46,878 nucleotides of DNA from Gammaproteobacteria bacterium (GTDB taxonomy: Bacteria; Pseudomonadota; Gammaproteobacteria; Magnimaribacterales; D2472), in contig VMDH01000039.1 of the NCBI GenBank assembly GCA_008080945.1, positions 1 through 46,878 on the forward strand. The letters are read 5' to 3'. The notes below the pieces were generated by a model. The model saw only the letters and a list, made by a program, of their open reading frames with translations. It had not been told where the DNA came from and ran no database searches. Made by a program: the position numbers and the translations under genes. Below, one piece after another: positions 9,300 through 19,900 of the stretch; the stretch's first letter is position 1, and the number at the start of each line of letters is the position of its first letter.

Positions 9300-9767
9300 A
9301 TGTTTGGATATAACGAAATTTCAATAGATGCAAAGGGAAGAATCTCAACTCCTGCGCGTTACAGAGAAAATTTTACGAATTCAAATACATCTAAGTTAAT
9401 CATTACAAGAGATCCACAATATCCTTGTTTAAAAATTTATCCGGAAGCCTCTTGGCAGAATTTATCAATAACTTTGCAAAAGATGCAAAGCTTGGATCCT
9501 GTAATTAGAAAATTGCAATGGACTATCCTAGGCCATGCTTCAGAATTAGATCTGGATCCAACTGGGAGAATGTTGCTTCTTATACCAGCAGATTTAAGAA
9601 CTTATGCGGGTATAAATGTTTCTGAAAAAGTTGCATTTATAGGAATGGGCGACAAATTTGAAATGTGGAATTTAGATAGCTGGCAAGCTAGGCAGGATGC
9701 AGCTCAATTGTCAACAGAGATTTTAGAAATTGTTTTACCAGAGAGCGTAAAAGCTCTTTCTTTGTAA
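9300..9767 (+). CDS. mraZ: Transcriptional regulator MraZ
   Basis: GYNEISIDAKGRISTPARYR...LDPTGRMLLLIPADLRTYAGI duplicated MraZ/AbrB-like domains; first gene of dcw cluster. Confidence 0.96.
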   Translation: MFGYNEISIDAKGRISTPARYRENFTNSNTSKLIITRDPQYPCLKIYPEASWQNLSITLQKMQSLDPVIRKLQWTILGHASELDLDPTGRMLLLIPADLRTYAGINVSEKVAFIGMGDKFEMWNLDSWQARQDAAQLSTEILEIVLPESVKALSL

Positions 9768-9777
9768 AGGGGATTGT

Positions 9778-10899
9778 ATGAATTGGGAAATTATCGACGA
9801 ATTTGCTGAACAAGCAAAAATTAAAGTTATCGGGGTGGGTGGTGCCGGAGGCAATGCCGTGATTCACATGATGAATCAAAATATTCAAGGAGTTGAATTT
9901 ATTTGTGCAAATACTGATGCTCAGGCATTAGAAAGAGCTAATGGTGCCACCATTTTAAAACTAGGCAACGGTGTAACTAAAGGGTTGGGAGCGGGAGCCA
10001 ATCCAGAAGTCGGTAGACAAGCTGCTGAAAGAGACAGAGAGGCAATAGAGGAGCTTCTCAGCGGTGCAGATATGATTTTTATCACCGCTGGCATGGGTGG
10101 AGGTACTGGAACAGGTGCTGCGCCAGTAGTAGCATCTATTGCTAAAGAGCTTGGTGCATTAACTGTGGCGGTGGTAACTAAGCCATTTAAATTTGAAGGT
10201 CCAAAAAGAACTGGGTCAGCAGAAAAAGGAATTGCTAGTCTAGTAGATGAAGTTGATAGCTTGATCACAATTCCTAATCAAAAACTTATTGATGTATTAG
10301 GCGAGAATACCTCAATGATGGATGCTTTTGCTAAAGCAGATGATGTTTTAAAAGGAGCTGTACAAGGTATTTCAGATATTATTATGAAGCCAGGTTACAT
10401 CAATGTTGACTTTGCCGATGTAAAAACTGTTATGTCAGAGAAAGGTATTGCGATGATGGGAACAGGTAGGTCCGGAGCTAAAGACAGAGGTATTGAAGCA
10501 GCATCTCAAGCAGTTGGCAGTGAGTTATTAGAGGATATTGATCTCAAAAATGCTAGAGGTGTTTTAGTTAATATTACAGCTAAAGAGCCAACCTTGGGAG
10601 ATTACAATGAAGTCAGCTCTGTTGTTGAAAAATTCATTGCAGAAGATGCCACAATAATCTACGGAACCGTCGTTGATGACACTTTTGCCGATGAGGACCT
10701 TATGGTTACCGTTGTAGCAACAGGCGTCTCACAAAAATCCCCAAAACTAGCTGTAGATAATGTAAGACCAACTATAAAGCTTAATCCGGTTGGTTTAGAT
10801 AGTGACAAAACAAAACAAGTTGCAAACGTTGGCGCATCGTCTGCAGAGGATATTGATTTCCTCGATGTGCCAACATTTATGAGAAAACAAGTAGATTAA
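9778..10899 (+). CDS. ftsZ: Cell division protein FtsZ
   Basis: IKVIGVGGAGGNAV, tubulin signature GMGGGTGTGAAPV, C-terminal peptide DIDFLDVPTFMRKQVD. Confidence 0.99.
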   Translation: MNWEIIDEFAEQAKIKVIGVGGAGGNAVIHMMNQNIQGVEFICANTDAQALERANGATILKLGNGVTKGLGAGANPEVGRQAAERDREAIEELLSGADMIFITAGMGGGTGTGAAPVVASIAKELGALTVAVVTKPFKFEGPKRTGSAEKGIASLVDEVDSLITIPNQKLIDVLGENTSMMDAFAKADDVLKGAVQGISDIIMKPGYINVDFADVKTVMSEKGIAMMGTGRSGAKDRGIEAASQAVGSELLEDIDLKNARGVLVNITAKEPTLGDYNEVSSVVEKFIAEDATIIYGTVVDDTFADEDLMVTVVATGVSQKSPKLAVDNVRPTIKLNPVGLDSDKTKQVANVGASSAEDIDFLDVPTFMRKQVD

Positions 10900-11795
10900 T
10901 GACTCATATTCCAGTTTTACTGGAAGAGTCAGTTGATTTACTTGTCCATAATCCAAATGGCGTATACATCGATGGAACCTTTGGAAGGGGAGGCCATTCT
11001 AAAAAGATTCTTTCAAAATTAAGCAGCAAGGGTAGCCTCATAGCTTTTGATAAGGATCTAGAGGCAGTAAATTTTGCTAAATCTACAATATCTGATAAAA
11101 GGTTCTCTATTTTTCACGGAACTTTAAACTCTAAATCGATTAAACATCTTACATATGGTGTGGACGGAATACTTTTTGATTTTGGTCTTTGCTCCACTCA
11201 ATTAGATGACGCTGAAAGAGGATTTAGCTTTGGTAAAGCTGGTCCACTAGATATGCGTATGAACCAAGAGAGTGGGATTTCGGCAATGGAATGGCTATCT
11301 AAAGCCACTGAAAAAGAGATTGCCGACGTATTATGGAAATATGGTGAGGAGAAACATTCTAAGTCAATTGCAAGATTAATCACTAATACTCAACAACGGC
11401 AACCTATTACTTCAACTGCGAAGCTAGCTGGGTTGATCGAGGAAAAATTTCCCAGAGTTGGAAGAAAACATCCCGCTACTAAGACTTTTCAAGCTATAAG
11501 AATTTATATAAATGATGAGATTGAAGATTTAAAAATTAACTTATTAACTGCTGATCATTTGCTTAGCTCAGGCGGAATTATTGTAACCATAGCTTTCCAT
11601 TCGCTTGAGGACAGAGAAATAAAAGAGTTTTTTAAGCCCTCTAGGACAGAAGTTCATAAAGATATTCCATTAAACCCAATCATTGAAAAAAAATATAATA
11701 GTATTACTAACAAGTTAAAGCCAACTCCTGAAGAAATTTTAAACAATCAAAGATCAAGAAGCGCTATTCTGAGGGCATATCAGAAAAATGAATAA
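10899..11795 (+). CDS. rsmH: 16S rRNA (cytosine1402-N4)-methyltransferase
   Basis: HIPVLLEESVDLL...YIDGTFGRGGHSKKIL...FDFGLCSTQLDDAERGFSF. Confidence 0.98.
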   Translation: MTHIPVLLEESVDLLVHNPNGVYIDGTFGRGGHSKKILSKLSSKGSLIAFDKDLEAVNFAKSTISDKRFSIFHGTLNSKSIKHLTYGVDGILFDFGLCSTQLDDAERGFSFGKAGPLDMRMNQESGISAMEWLSKATEKEIADVLWKYGEEKHSKSIARLITNTQQRQPITSTAKLAGLIEEKFPRVGRKHPATKTFQAIRIYINDEIEDLKINLLTADHLLSSGGIIVTIAFHSLEDREIKEFFKPSRTEVHKDIPLNPIIEKKYNSITNKLKPTPEEILNNQRSRSAILRAYQKNE

Positions 11796-12033
11796 ACTAA
11801 CTTTTATTTTAGTGTGCTCAGTATTTATTAATGTCTTATTAGCACTTTATTTAGTAAAGGTTCGCTGGGAAAATGTCCAACTAACCGAAAATATCGAAGC
11901 ATTAACAATTCAAAATAATAAAGTTTTGGAATTGCATACAAAATTAATAACTGAACTCAATATTCTCAATTCAAATGCTAAGAATGAGAATATTGCTAAA
12001 GAGAAACTTCAGATGATAGATCCTGATGGGTAG
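11788..12033 (+). CDS. ftsL: Cell division protein FtsL
   Basis: Small bitopic protein (N-terminal TM plus coiled coil) between rsmH and ftsI. Confidence 0.82.
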   Translation: MNKLTFILVCSVFINVLLALYLVKVRWENVQLTENIEALTIQNNKVLELHTKLITELNILNSNAKNENIAKEKLQMIDPDG

Positions 12034-13633
12034 CACGCTAGGATTAAAAAACTGGCGCGCAATATTGATTTTTCTATTCTTTGGAATTTTCTTTTTATGC
12101 ATCATTTTCAAGATGTCCCATCTTGCCCTTATACAAGACGAATACCTCAGTAACAAAGGAAAAGACTTAAGCGAGGGATTGAGACCCATTAAGGTGTTAA
12201 GAGCATCAATTTATGATCGCAATAATGTCCCTTTAGCAACAACTATTAAAAGATATGATCTTTATGGGCTTAAAGGCTTGAAAGAGGGTGATGTACCCAA
12301 TTTTTTTAATAACAATTTGTCACATTTTAAGGACAATATACTTACCAAGAAGAGTCTCATAAAAAAGGATTTATCTCTTGAAGATTTAGAATTCGTAAAG
12401 AAATTAAGGAATAATTTACTTGAAATAGAGGAGCACCAAACAAGAATATATCCATTTGCTGAACAATTTTCTAATATTATTGGTTTTTCAGGAAAAGATG
12501 GAAAAGGTTTAGAAGGAATTGAGTTAATTTATGATGAGTTACTCAGTGGAACTGATGGCTCAAAAAAAATTTTTAAGAATCGAAATCAGCAACCCTTTAA
12601 AAAACCTTTAATTATTCAAGAACCAAAAAATGGACTCGATATAACTCTTACCCTAGATAAGGATTATCAATTTATTGCCTTCAAAAACTTAATTGAGGGA
12701 GCAAAAAAATTCCAAGCCTCTGGTGGGAGTGTTGTCATACTGGATAACAAACTTGGTGAAGTCTTGGCTGCTGCTAGTTTTCCATCCTATAACCCAAATA
12801 ATCCAAGCAGAAAGATTCAGCGCAACAGAGTTTTTCTCGATGCTTATGAGCCAGGATCGATTATGAAGCCTTTTGCGTACGCCCTTGCCTTAAAAAATAA
12901 TACTCTTGAAGCTAATGCTATTATTGATACAAATCCTGGATCATTAACACTAAATGGCCAAAAAATTGTTGACCCAAGAAACTATCAAGAAATTACAGCA
13001 AGAGAGGTCATTGCTAAATCGAGCCAAGTTGGAGCATCTTTAATTTCAATTTCAATACCAAGCAATGAATTTATTGAAGGCATGAAGAGTTTTGGGTTTT
13101 CAAAACCTATATCTATAGACTTCCCATCTATAAATTTTGGAATAATAAATCAAAGAGAAAATATTTCACAACATGAAATAGCAAGCTTAGGATTTGGATA
13201 TGGTTTAACTGCTTCTCCTATACAAATTGCAAGAGCATTTTCTATTTTTGCAAACGATGGAGTTTTGAAAGATTTTGTAATGATTAAAGGTGATTATGTA
13301 TACGAAGATAAAGTTTTAGATGAAACAATTAGTAATGAAATTATTCAGGCACTTGAGTTGGTTGTGCAAGATGGAACTGGAACATTAGCCAGATCAGATT
13401 TTGCTAAAGTTGTTGGAAAAACAGGAACCACCCATAAAGTAAGCTCTTCAGGGGGATATGATAAATCAAGCTACACAGCCTCATTTGCTGGCATCGCAGA
13501 AATGGGAGATAAGTCCCTTACTATTTTTGTATCTATGGATGAGCCAGGTCTTAACAGATACAGTGGAGGGACGGTAGCTGCACCTGTATTTGCAAGTATT
13601 ATCCAAGACTTACACCAATTATCACTGCAATGA
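12026..13633 (+). CDS. ftsI: Peptidoglycan transpeptidase PBP3/FtsI
   Basis: Transpeptidase motifs: EPGSIMKPFAY, SSQ, VGKTGTTHK. Confidence 0.96.
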   Translation: MGSTLGLKNWRAILIFLFFGIFFLCIIFKMSHLALIQDEYLSNKGKDLSEGLRPIKVLRASIYDRNNVPLATTIKRYDLYGLKGLKEGDVPNFFNNNLSHFKDNILTKKSLIKKDLSLEDLEFVKKLRNNLLEIEEHQTRIYPFAEQFSNIIGFSGKDGKGLEGIELIYDELLSGTDGSKKIFKNRNQQPFKKPLIIQEPKNGLDITLTLDKDYQFIAFKNLIEGAKKFQASGGSVVILDNKLGEVLAAASFPSYNPNNPSRKIQRNRVFLDAYEPGSIMKPFAYALALKNNTLEANAIIDTNPGSLTLNGQKIVDPRNYQEITAREVIAKSSQVGASLISISIPSNEFIEGMKSFGFSKPISIDFPSINFGIINQRENISQHEIASLGFGYGLTASPIQIARAFSIFANDGVLKDFVMIKGDYVYEDKVLDETISNEIIQALELVVQDGTGTLARSDFAKVVGKTGTTHKVSSSGGYDKSSYTASFAGIAEMGDKSLTIFVSMDEPGLNRYSGGTVAAPVFASIIQDLHQLSLQ

Positions 13634-15045
13634 GAGCCAATATTTTTCAACAATATTTTGGCGACAAAATTAAGATAAAAAAAGATTTTCATATTACCGA
13701 CCACTCAAAAAAATTAACTACTAATAGTATTTTTTTTGCTAGGCAGGGCGTTTACTCTCACGGAAATGATTTTATTAATGACAATCTTATTCAGAAGGCT
13801 AAATTTATATTTAGCTCAAAAAGAGCCAAGGTCAAAAGCGATAATTTTATTTATGTTCCAAATTTAGAATCCAAGCTTTTAAATTTCTTGTTTGCATATT
13901 GGGATATTCCAAAGACCACAAAGTTTTATGGAATTACAGGAACCAATGGTAAAACTACAACTGCATTTATCTTGTATCAATTACTAAAGAAACTTAACAA
14001 GAATGTTGTCTACATTGGCACTATCGGGGCACATATTAATTCTAAGTGGTATAAGGTTTCCAATACAACACCAGGATTATTTAATTTATTTCAGTTAATA
14101 GGAAGGCAAAAAGATAAGGATGAGCTTTGCGTAGTGCTCGAGGTTTCATCGCATGCCTTGGATCAGGAGAGACTGGGAAAATTAAGGTTTGACTCATCGT
14201 TGATTACCAACATTGCATCTGATCATTTGGATTATCACAAATCTCAAGAGAATTATGAGAACGCTAAGCTAAAAATTATTTCCAAAACCAAGGGACCAGT
14301 TTTTTGTGCAGGTAATTCATACAAAATACTTGAAAACAAATCAGCTTTCTTAAATTCAACTAAGCCTATTAAAATTGAATACCACAGGAATAATAAAGAC
14401 CCAAAGGCAATAAGCTATGAGCTTAATAAATCACTGCTTAAATTTAACTTGGATTCCGCAACTAGATTAAGTTTTGCAAGTCCATTTCAAGACAGCTTAA
14501 ATAATTTAAACTTTGTATCAGCTTTATCAATGTTATCTGCCATAGATAAGCGCTATCTTAATAACCTAAGTACATCAAATTTAAAATTACCTAAAGGGCG
14601 CTTTGAGTTAATTCCATTAAAGCAAAATAAAACCATCATTGTAGATTTTGCTCATGATCATAACTCTATGAAAGCCCTTCTGAAGGAAACCAGCAAGGAT
14701 TTCAAACATAAGGTAGTGGTTTTTGGTTGTGGAGGTAACAGAGATCGAGCAAAAAGACCAAAAATGATGAAGATTGCCATCAAATATGCTGATGAAATTA
14801 TTTTTACTTCCGATAATTCTAGAAATGAAACTTTTCAATCTATTGCTGAAGATGCACTCTCAGGAAGAAAAGAATCAAAAGTAAAGCTCATTGAAAATAG
14901 AGGAGATGCCATAATAGAGGGCATCTCCAGAATGCAAACCAATGGCGTATTATATGTATTGGGGAGAGGCCATGAAACAATTCTTGAGATTGGTAACAAG
15001 AAGACCTTTTTCAATGATGCAAATTTTATAAGGAAGAGTATTTGA
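13630..15045 (+). CDS. murE: UDP-N-acetylmuramoyl-tripeptide synthetase MurE
   Basis: YGITGTNGKTTTAF, EVSSHALDQERLG, TNIASDHLDYH; order in dcw cluster. Confidence 0.95.
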   Translation: MRANIFQQYFGDKIKIKKDFHITDHSKKLTTNSIFFARQGVYSHGNDFINDNLIQKAKFIFSSKRAKVKSDNFIYVPNLESKLLNFLFAYWDIPKTTKFYGITGTNGKTTTAFILYQLLKKLNKNVVYIGTIGAHINSKWYKVSNTTPGLFNLFQLIGRQKDKDELCVVLEVSSHALDQERLGKLRFDSSLITNIASDHLDYHKSQENYENAKLKIISKTKGPVFCAGNSYKILENKSAFLNSTKPIKIEYHRNNKDPKAISYELNKSLLKFNLDSATRLSFASPFQDSLNNLNFVSALSMLSAIDKRYLNNLSTSNLKLPKGRFELIPLKQNKTIIVDFAHDHNSMKALLKETSKDFKHKVVVFGCGGNRDRAKRPKMMKIAIKYADEIIFTSDNSRNETFQSIAEDALSGRKESKVKLIENRGDAIIEGISRMQTNGVLYVLGRGHETILEIGNKKTFFNDANFIRKSI

Positions 15046-16385
15046 GGATTCTACATAACGTCAATCAAGTCTATAGCTTCTTAAATATATCCAAGACTTC
15101 AGATCCTTTGCCTATTAAGTCAATCTGTATAAATTCAAAACAGGCATCTAAGCATTCACTCTTCTTTGGATTGCCTGGAGAAAATACCGATGGAAGTAAA
15201 TATTTTGAGGAAGCCTTAGCAAAAGAAGCAGCTCTATGCATTATCAAGCACGGCTTTACTGATCAGAAAAATCATACTGCTCTTTTAGAGTGTGAGGATG
15301 TTTTATTTACCATGACTGAGCTCAGCAAGGCTTGTAGACAAATCTTTAAGGGTAAAGTTATTGGAATCACGGGTAGCAATGGCAAAACCACAACCAAAGA
15401 AATTATAAAGCAAGCTTTGCCAAATATTTTTGCAACAGAAGGCAATCTTAATAATGAAATAGGGGTACCTATCAATATCCTTAATCTAGAAGATTCTCAT
15501 CATTATGCTGCTATTGAAATGGGAGCAGCTAAGATGGGAGATATAAAATATTTATCATCTATTGCTCTTCAGGATATTGGAGTTATCACATCTATAGGTA
15601 GGTCTCATATTTCAGGGTTTGGATCAGTAGAAGCTATTCTTGAAGAAAAATCAGAAATTATTAAAAACCTTCCTGCCGATGGCTTGGCTGTAGTACCTTT
15701 TGGACAACATGTCGACTTTTGGAATTCTGTAAAAACATCAGAAAAGCTAGTTACCTTTGGTTTAGACCGAAGAGCTGATTATTGTTTCGAGATAGTAAGT
15801 AATGATTTAGACAACAGCCAACAAAAAATTGAGGTATTTATTAAACAAAAAAGCATTGGATTTTTTTACTCAAATTTACTGGGTGCCCATAATGCTCTCA
15901 ATCTAGGAGCAGCCTTTGCAGTTTGTCATAACTTGGGTTTGCAGCTTGAAGAGTTTAGTAATAGATTAAAAGAGCTTTCAAATATTCACAATCGTCTTGG
16001 GTTGGCAAAATGGATTAAAAATTCAACAATAATTGATGATACTTACAATGCTAACCCAGATTCGACAATTGCTGCATTAAAATACCTTGCAAGCTTCAGC
16101 GGCAAAGAGAAAATTGCTGTTTTGGGTGATATGTTAGAACTGGGCAACGACTCCAAGGAGTATCACTCAAATATTGGAGAGATGGCAAAGGCTTTGGATA
16201 TCGATATACTGCTTGGATTTGGCGAATTCATGCAATATGCTGTAGAAAGCTTCGGGAGCAATGGAATTTTCTTTACAAGGGAAGCAGAGCTAAAAGAATA
16301 TTTGAAAGAATATGCTGCAGTCGATAAGGTATTTCTTTTAAAGGGATCCCGTGGCATGAAGATGGAGCGATTTAAAATAATATGA
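15042..16385 (+). CDS. murF: UDP-MurNAc-tripeptide:D-Ala-D-Ala ligase MurF (TTG start)
   Basis: [34 protein letters not shown]. Confidence 0.96.
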   Translation: MRILHNVNQVYSFLNISKTSDPLPIKSICINSKQASKHSLFFGLPGENTDGSKYFEEALAKEAALCIIKHGFTDQKNHTALLECEDVLFTMTELSKACRQIFKGKVIGITGSNGKTTTKEIIKQALPNIFATEGNLNNEIGVPINILNLEDSHHYAAIEMGAAKMGDIKYLSSIALQDIGVITSIGRSHISGFGSVEAILEEKSEIIKNLPADGLAVVPFGQHVDFWNSVKTSEKLVTFGLDRRADYCFEIVSNDLDNSQQKIEVFIKQKSIGFFYSNLLGAHNALNLGAAFAVCHNLGLQLEEFSNRLKELSNIHNRLGLAKWIKNSTIIDDTYNANPDSTIAALKYLASFSGKEKIAVLGDMLELGNDSKEYHSNIGEMAKALDIDILLGFGEFMQYAVESFGSNGIFFTREAELKEYLKEYAAVDKVFLLKGSRGMKMERFKII

Positions 16386-17461
16386 TTGAATATTTAAGTA
16401 ATTATCTTATTGAATATAATCAGAATTTTGCTGTTCTAAATTATCTGACTCTTAGAACTGTGGCAGGAACTATCACTGCTTTACTTATTGCAATATTTTT
16501 TGGGCAGTTTCTAATTGATACTCTTTCTAAATTTCAATTTTCTCAGACTATAAGAGAAGATGGGCCAAAGACACATTTATCAAAATCTGGAACCCCCACC
16601 ATGGGGGGCATTCTAATCATTATCAGTCTTTTGATTTCAAACCTACTCTGGAGTGACTTAAGTAACCCTTTTATTTGGATTTTACTTTGGGCCACGATTT
16701 CTTTTGGATTCATTGGATTTATGGATGATTTTTTAAAGATTAAATATAAAAACTCAATAGGACTAACTAGTTTCCAAAAGATTTTTTTTCAAAGCTTGGC
16801 AGCTTTAATTGCTATCAGCTTATACATCTTCAACTTTGGGACAGAAACTTATCTAATGCTTCCTTTTTATAAGGATTTTATTTTTGAGATCGGGATCTTG
16901 TTTTTTATTGTTTTTAGTTGGTTTGTGATTGTGGGTTCCTCAAATGCAGTAAATTTAACGGATGGGTTAGATGGGTTAGCTATTTTGCCGGTAATTTTGA
17001 TTGCAGGAGCACTTGGAATAATTGCTTATGCATCTGGTAACACCATCATTGCTGATTATCTCTACATACCCTACATTCCAAACTCAGGTGAGCTGATAGT
17101 CTTTTGCGGGTCTGTGATTGGAGCAGGCATTGGTTTTCTTTGGTTTAACTCTTATCCAGCACAAGTATTCATGGGCGATGTGGGCTCTTTAACCTTGGGA
17201 GCAATTCTAGGTTGTATGGCAGTCTTATTAAGGCATGAAGTCGTCTTTGCAATCATGGCAGGTGTATTTGTCATGGAAGCCATGAGCGTGATCATTCAGG
17301 TTACATCTTACAAAACTCGCAGAAAAAGAGTGTTCTTAATGGCGCCCATTCACCATCATTTCGAACTAAAAGGCTGGCCTGAACCTAAGATCATTGTTAG
17401 GTTCTGGATCATTACTTTGCTCTTGATACTAGTAGCTTTAGCATCTCTAAAGATTAGGTAA
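16382..17461 (+). CDS. mraY: Phospho-N-acetylmuramoyl-pentapeptide-transferase MraY
   Basis: [53 protein letters not shown]. Confidence 0.98.
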   Translation: MIEYLSNYLIEYNQNFAVLNYLTLRTVAGTITALLIAIFFGQFLIDTLSKFQFSQTIREDGPKTHLSKSGTPTMGGILIIISLLISNLLWSDLSNPFIWILLWATISFGFIGFMDDFLKIKYKNSIGLTSFQKIFFQSLAALIAISLYIFNFGTETYLMLPFYKDFIFEIGILFFIVFSWFVIVGSSNAVNLTDGLDGLAILPVILIAGALGIIAYASGNTIIADYLYIPYIPNSGELIVFCGSVIGAGIGFLWFNSYPAQVFMGDVGSLTLGAILGCMAVLLRHEVVFAIMAGVFVMEAMSVIIQVTSYKTRRKRVFLMAPIHHHFELKGWPEPKIIVRFWIITLLLILVALASLKIR

Positions 17462-17465
17462 TACC

Positions 17466-18794
17466 TTGAAAAGGGTGGTCATAGTTGGCGCAACCAAAAC
17501 AGGAAAATCTATTCATAACTTTCTTAAATTAAGAGATATCCCTCATTCCATAGTTGACACTAGAGATAACGCAAGTTTTATTGAAGACGATAGCGAAGAA
17601 TTTCTTTCAATAGTCAAATTTGGGAAAGAGAAAGTAAAGGAAGCTATTGCAAACGCCGACGAGGTATATTTTTCACCAAGTATCGATCAGACGGAGTTTG
17701 AGATTCCTAAAGAAAAGATTAAAAGCGAACTCAATCTTTTTTTAACTTTCTCTAAACATTTTACTATAGGTATTACTGGCACTAATGGTAAAAGCACTGT
17801 CTGTTATTTCATCAGTCAATTGCTGGATTCATTAGAAGTTCCTAATGAAATTATTGGTAACTTTGGCTTGCCAATGATAAATGGATTATCTGGAGATCTT
17901 AACAAGGTTCTAATTGTTGAGCTCTCAAGCTTTCAGCTTGAGGATGCATCTAATTCTTCTTTACCTAATTTAAGCGGTCTTAATATTGCAGGATTTATAA
18001 ATTTCTCTGATGATCATTTAGATCGTCATGCATCAGAAGAAACCTACTTAAATGCAAAAAAGTGCATTGAAAAGAAAATTAAACCTAATGGGGTCTTTCT
18101 ATATAACCAAGCATATATAGCTACTCACCCATCTTATTCTCAGAAAGGAATTCCAGTAGGAAAAGAGAATCTTGGTTACAACTATAGACAATTAGCTGAG
18201 TGCTTAGCTTTTGAATTTAATGATCAAGAGATTGCTAGAACTACTCAGAAATTATCAGCCATAAATGCAGAGAATTTATTGTTTGCAATTGGTGTAGTTC
18301 ATCAATTATTCATTCAAAAGAACGTATTGCTACCTCAACCATTTAATTTAGATAATCTAGATTTATTAAGATTTAGAATGGAGGTGATAAAAGATACAGA
18401 TAAAGTAACTATAATCAACGATTCGAAATCAACCAATCCACACTCTACATGTGCAGCCATAAATCAGCTTGCACCTCTTAATAAGAGACTAATTCTTATT
18501 TTAGGAGGTGATACTAAGGGATTAATTTTCTCAAAAAATTTACTTAATCTGCCTCCTGATGCTACTTGCTATATTTATGGCAAAGACAAAGATAAAATCT
18601 ATCAAGAAATATCTTTTAAGAACTCTTTTATTTTTGAGACTCTCAAAGAAGTCATAGATCATCTAGATACTCAGAGTAACAATAATGTGCTCATCCTTTT
18701 CAGTCCTGGATGCTCAAGTAAAGATCAATATAGGGATTATATTCATCGGGGAGATGAATTTACCCAATATTTAAAAGATTGTTCCTTTTTATAA
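17466..18794 (+). CDS. murD: UDP-N-acetylmuramoylalanine-D-glutamate ligase MurD
   Basis: GITGTNGKSTVCYF, VELSSFQLED, FSDDHLDRH, NDSKSTNPHST. Confidence 0.96.
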   Translation: MKRVVIVGATKTGKSIHNFLKLRDIPHSIVDTRDNASFIEDDSEEFLSIVKFGKEKVKEAIANADEVYFSPSIDQTEFEIPKEKIKSELNLFLTFSKHFTIGITGTNGKSTVCYFISQLLDSLEVPNEIIGNFGLPMINGLSGDLNKVLIVELSSFQLEDASNSSLPNLSGLNIAGFINFSDDHLDRHASEETYLNAKKCIEKKIKPNGVFLYNQAYIATHPSYSQKGIPVGKENLGYNYRQLAECLAFEFNDQEIARTTQKLSAINAENLLFAIGVVHQLFIQKNVLLPQPFNLDNLDLLRFRMEVIKDTDKVTIINDSKSTNPHSTCAAINQLAPLNKRLILILGGDTKGLIFSKNLLNLPPDATCYIYGKDKDKIYQEISFKNSFIFETLKEVIDHLDTQSNNNVLILFSPGCSSKDQYRDYIHRGDEFTQYLKDCSFL

Positions 18795-19900
18795 TGCAAA
18801 AACTTAATTTCTCAATTCTTTTGCCATTTCTAACATTATTAGTATTTGGGCTAGTGATGGTATTTTCAGCAAGTGTATTTGTAGAGGAATCTTTAGGAAG
18901 AACACCGGATCCATTCGCCTATGGATACAAACATCTTATATTTATATTGATAGGATGCGGAGCCATGCTAATTTCTTTTTTTATAGATAGCAATTTTTAT
19001 AAAACTTATGATTGGTTGATATTAACATTTTCAATTTTTCTCTTAGCAATAATTTTTATTCCAGGCATAGGACATGAGGTAAATGGGGCAAGGCGGTGGA
19101 TTGATTTAACCTACATAAAGGTGCAACCATCTGAGCTAATTAAATTTTCTTTAATTATTTACATATCTGCATACTCATTAAGAAGAAAACATGAGCTTTC
19201 TAGTGTTATTGGTTTTTTAAGACCGATGTTAGTTTTATTTCTAATAGCATCTTTGATTATGGCTCAACCTGATCTAGGCACAACCTTAATATTGTGTCTA
19301 TTAGCTGTAATTATTTTATTTTTTGCAGGCATCTCTATAGGACAATTTTTTATTCTTGTTATTACAATTTTTTGCTTGGGAACCATGGCAATATTTTTTG
19401 CACCATGGAGGCTTGCAAGACTTACAAGCTTTATTGATCCTTTTGAACAGTTTTTGGATTCTGGATGGCAGCTTGCAAATGCCTTGATTGGTTCAGGGAG
19501 AGGCGAGATTTTTGGAATCGGATTAGGTGCTAGCATCCAAAAAAACCTTTATTTACCCGAGCCGCATACAGATTTTATATTCTCCATTATTGTTGAGGAG
19601 CTCGGGATGTTAGGAGGCCTAGGATTAATTGCAATTTTTACAATGCTAGTACTCTCTATATTGAAAGAATCAAATAAATGCTTCAGTCTTGGAAAAACTT
19701 TTCAAGGACTAATCTGTTACGGAATAGCTATTTTGATCTCTATTCAAAGCATGTTTAATATTGGTGTAAATATTGGACTACTTCCCACAAAAGGATTAAC
19801 TCTTCCTTTTATAAGTTATGGTGGAGCAAGTCTAATCACTTTTATGACTATGATAGGGGTTACTCTAAGAATAAGTTTTGAAAATAATACAAAAATATAG
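18794..19900 (+). CDS. ftsW: Lipid II polymerase FtsW (ORF track starts 18779; ATG at 18794 overlaps murD stop)
   Basis: SEDS family: NGARRWIDL, QPSELIKF, QPDLGTTLIL, PEPHTDFIFSIIVEELG, LPFISYGGASL. Confidence 0.96.
   Translation: MQKLNFSILLPFLTLLVFGLVMVFSASVFVEESLGRTPDPFAYGYKHLIFILIGCGAMLISFFIDSNFYKTYDWLILTFSIFLLAIIFIPGIGHEVNGARRWIDLTYIKVQPSELIKFSLIIYISAYSLRRKHELSSVIGFLRPMLVLFLIASLIMAQPDLGTTLILCLLAVIILFFAGISIGQFFILVITIFCLGTMAIFFAPWRLARLTSFIDPFEQFLDSGWQLANALIGSGRGEIFGIGLGASIQKNLYLPEPHTDFIFSIIVEELGMLGGLGLIAIFTMLVLSILKESNKCFSLGKTFQGLICYGIAILISIQSMFNIGVNIGLLPTKGLTLPFISYGGASLITFMTMIGVTLRISFENNTKI

Noticed and set aside
9004-9348. 114-aa minus-strand ORF over rnpB and the mraZ upstream region
   Set aside because: Overlaps the well-supported RNase P RNA and the AAAGTG array; no recognisable protein features.
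9921-10268. 115-aa minus-strand ORF inside ftsZ
   Set aside because: Shadow ORF of a highly conserved gene; composition reflects antisense of FtsZ codons.
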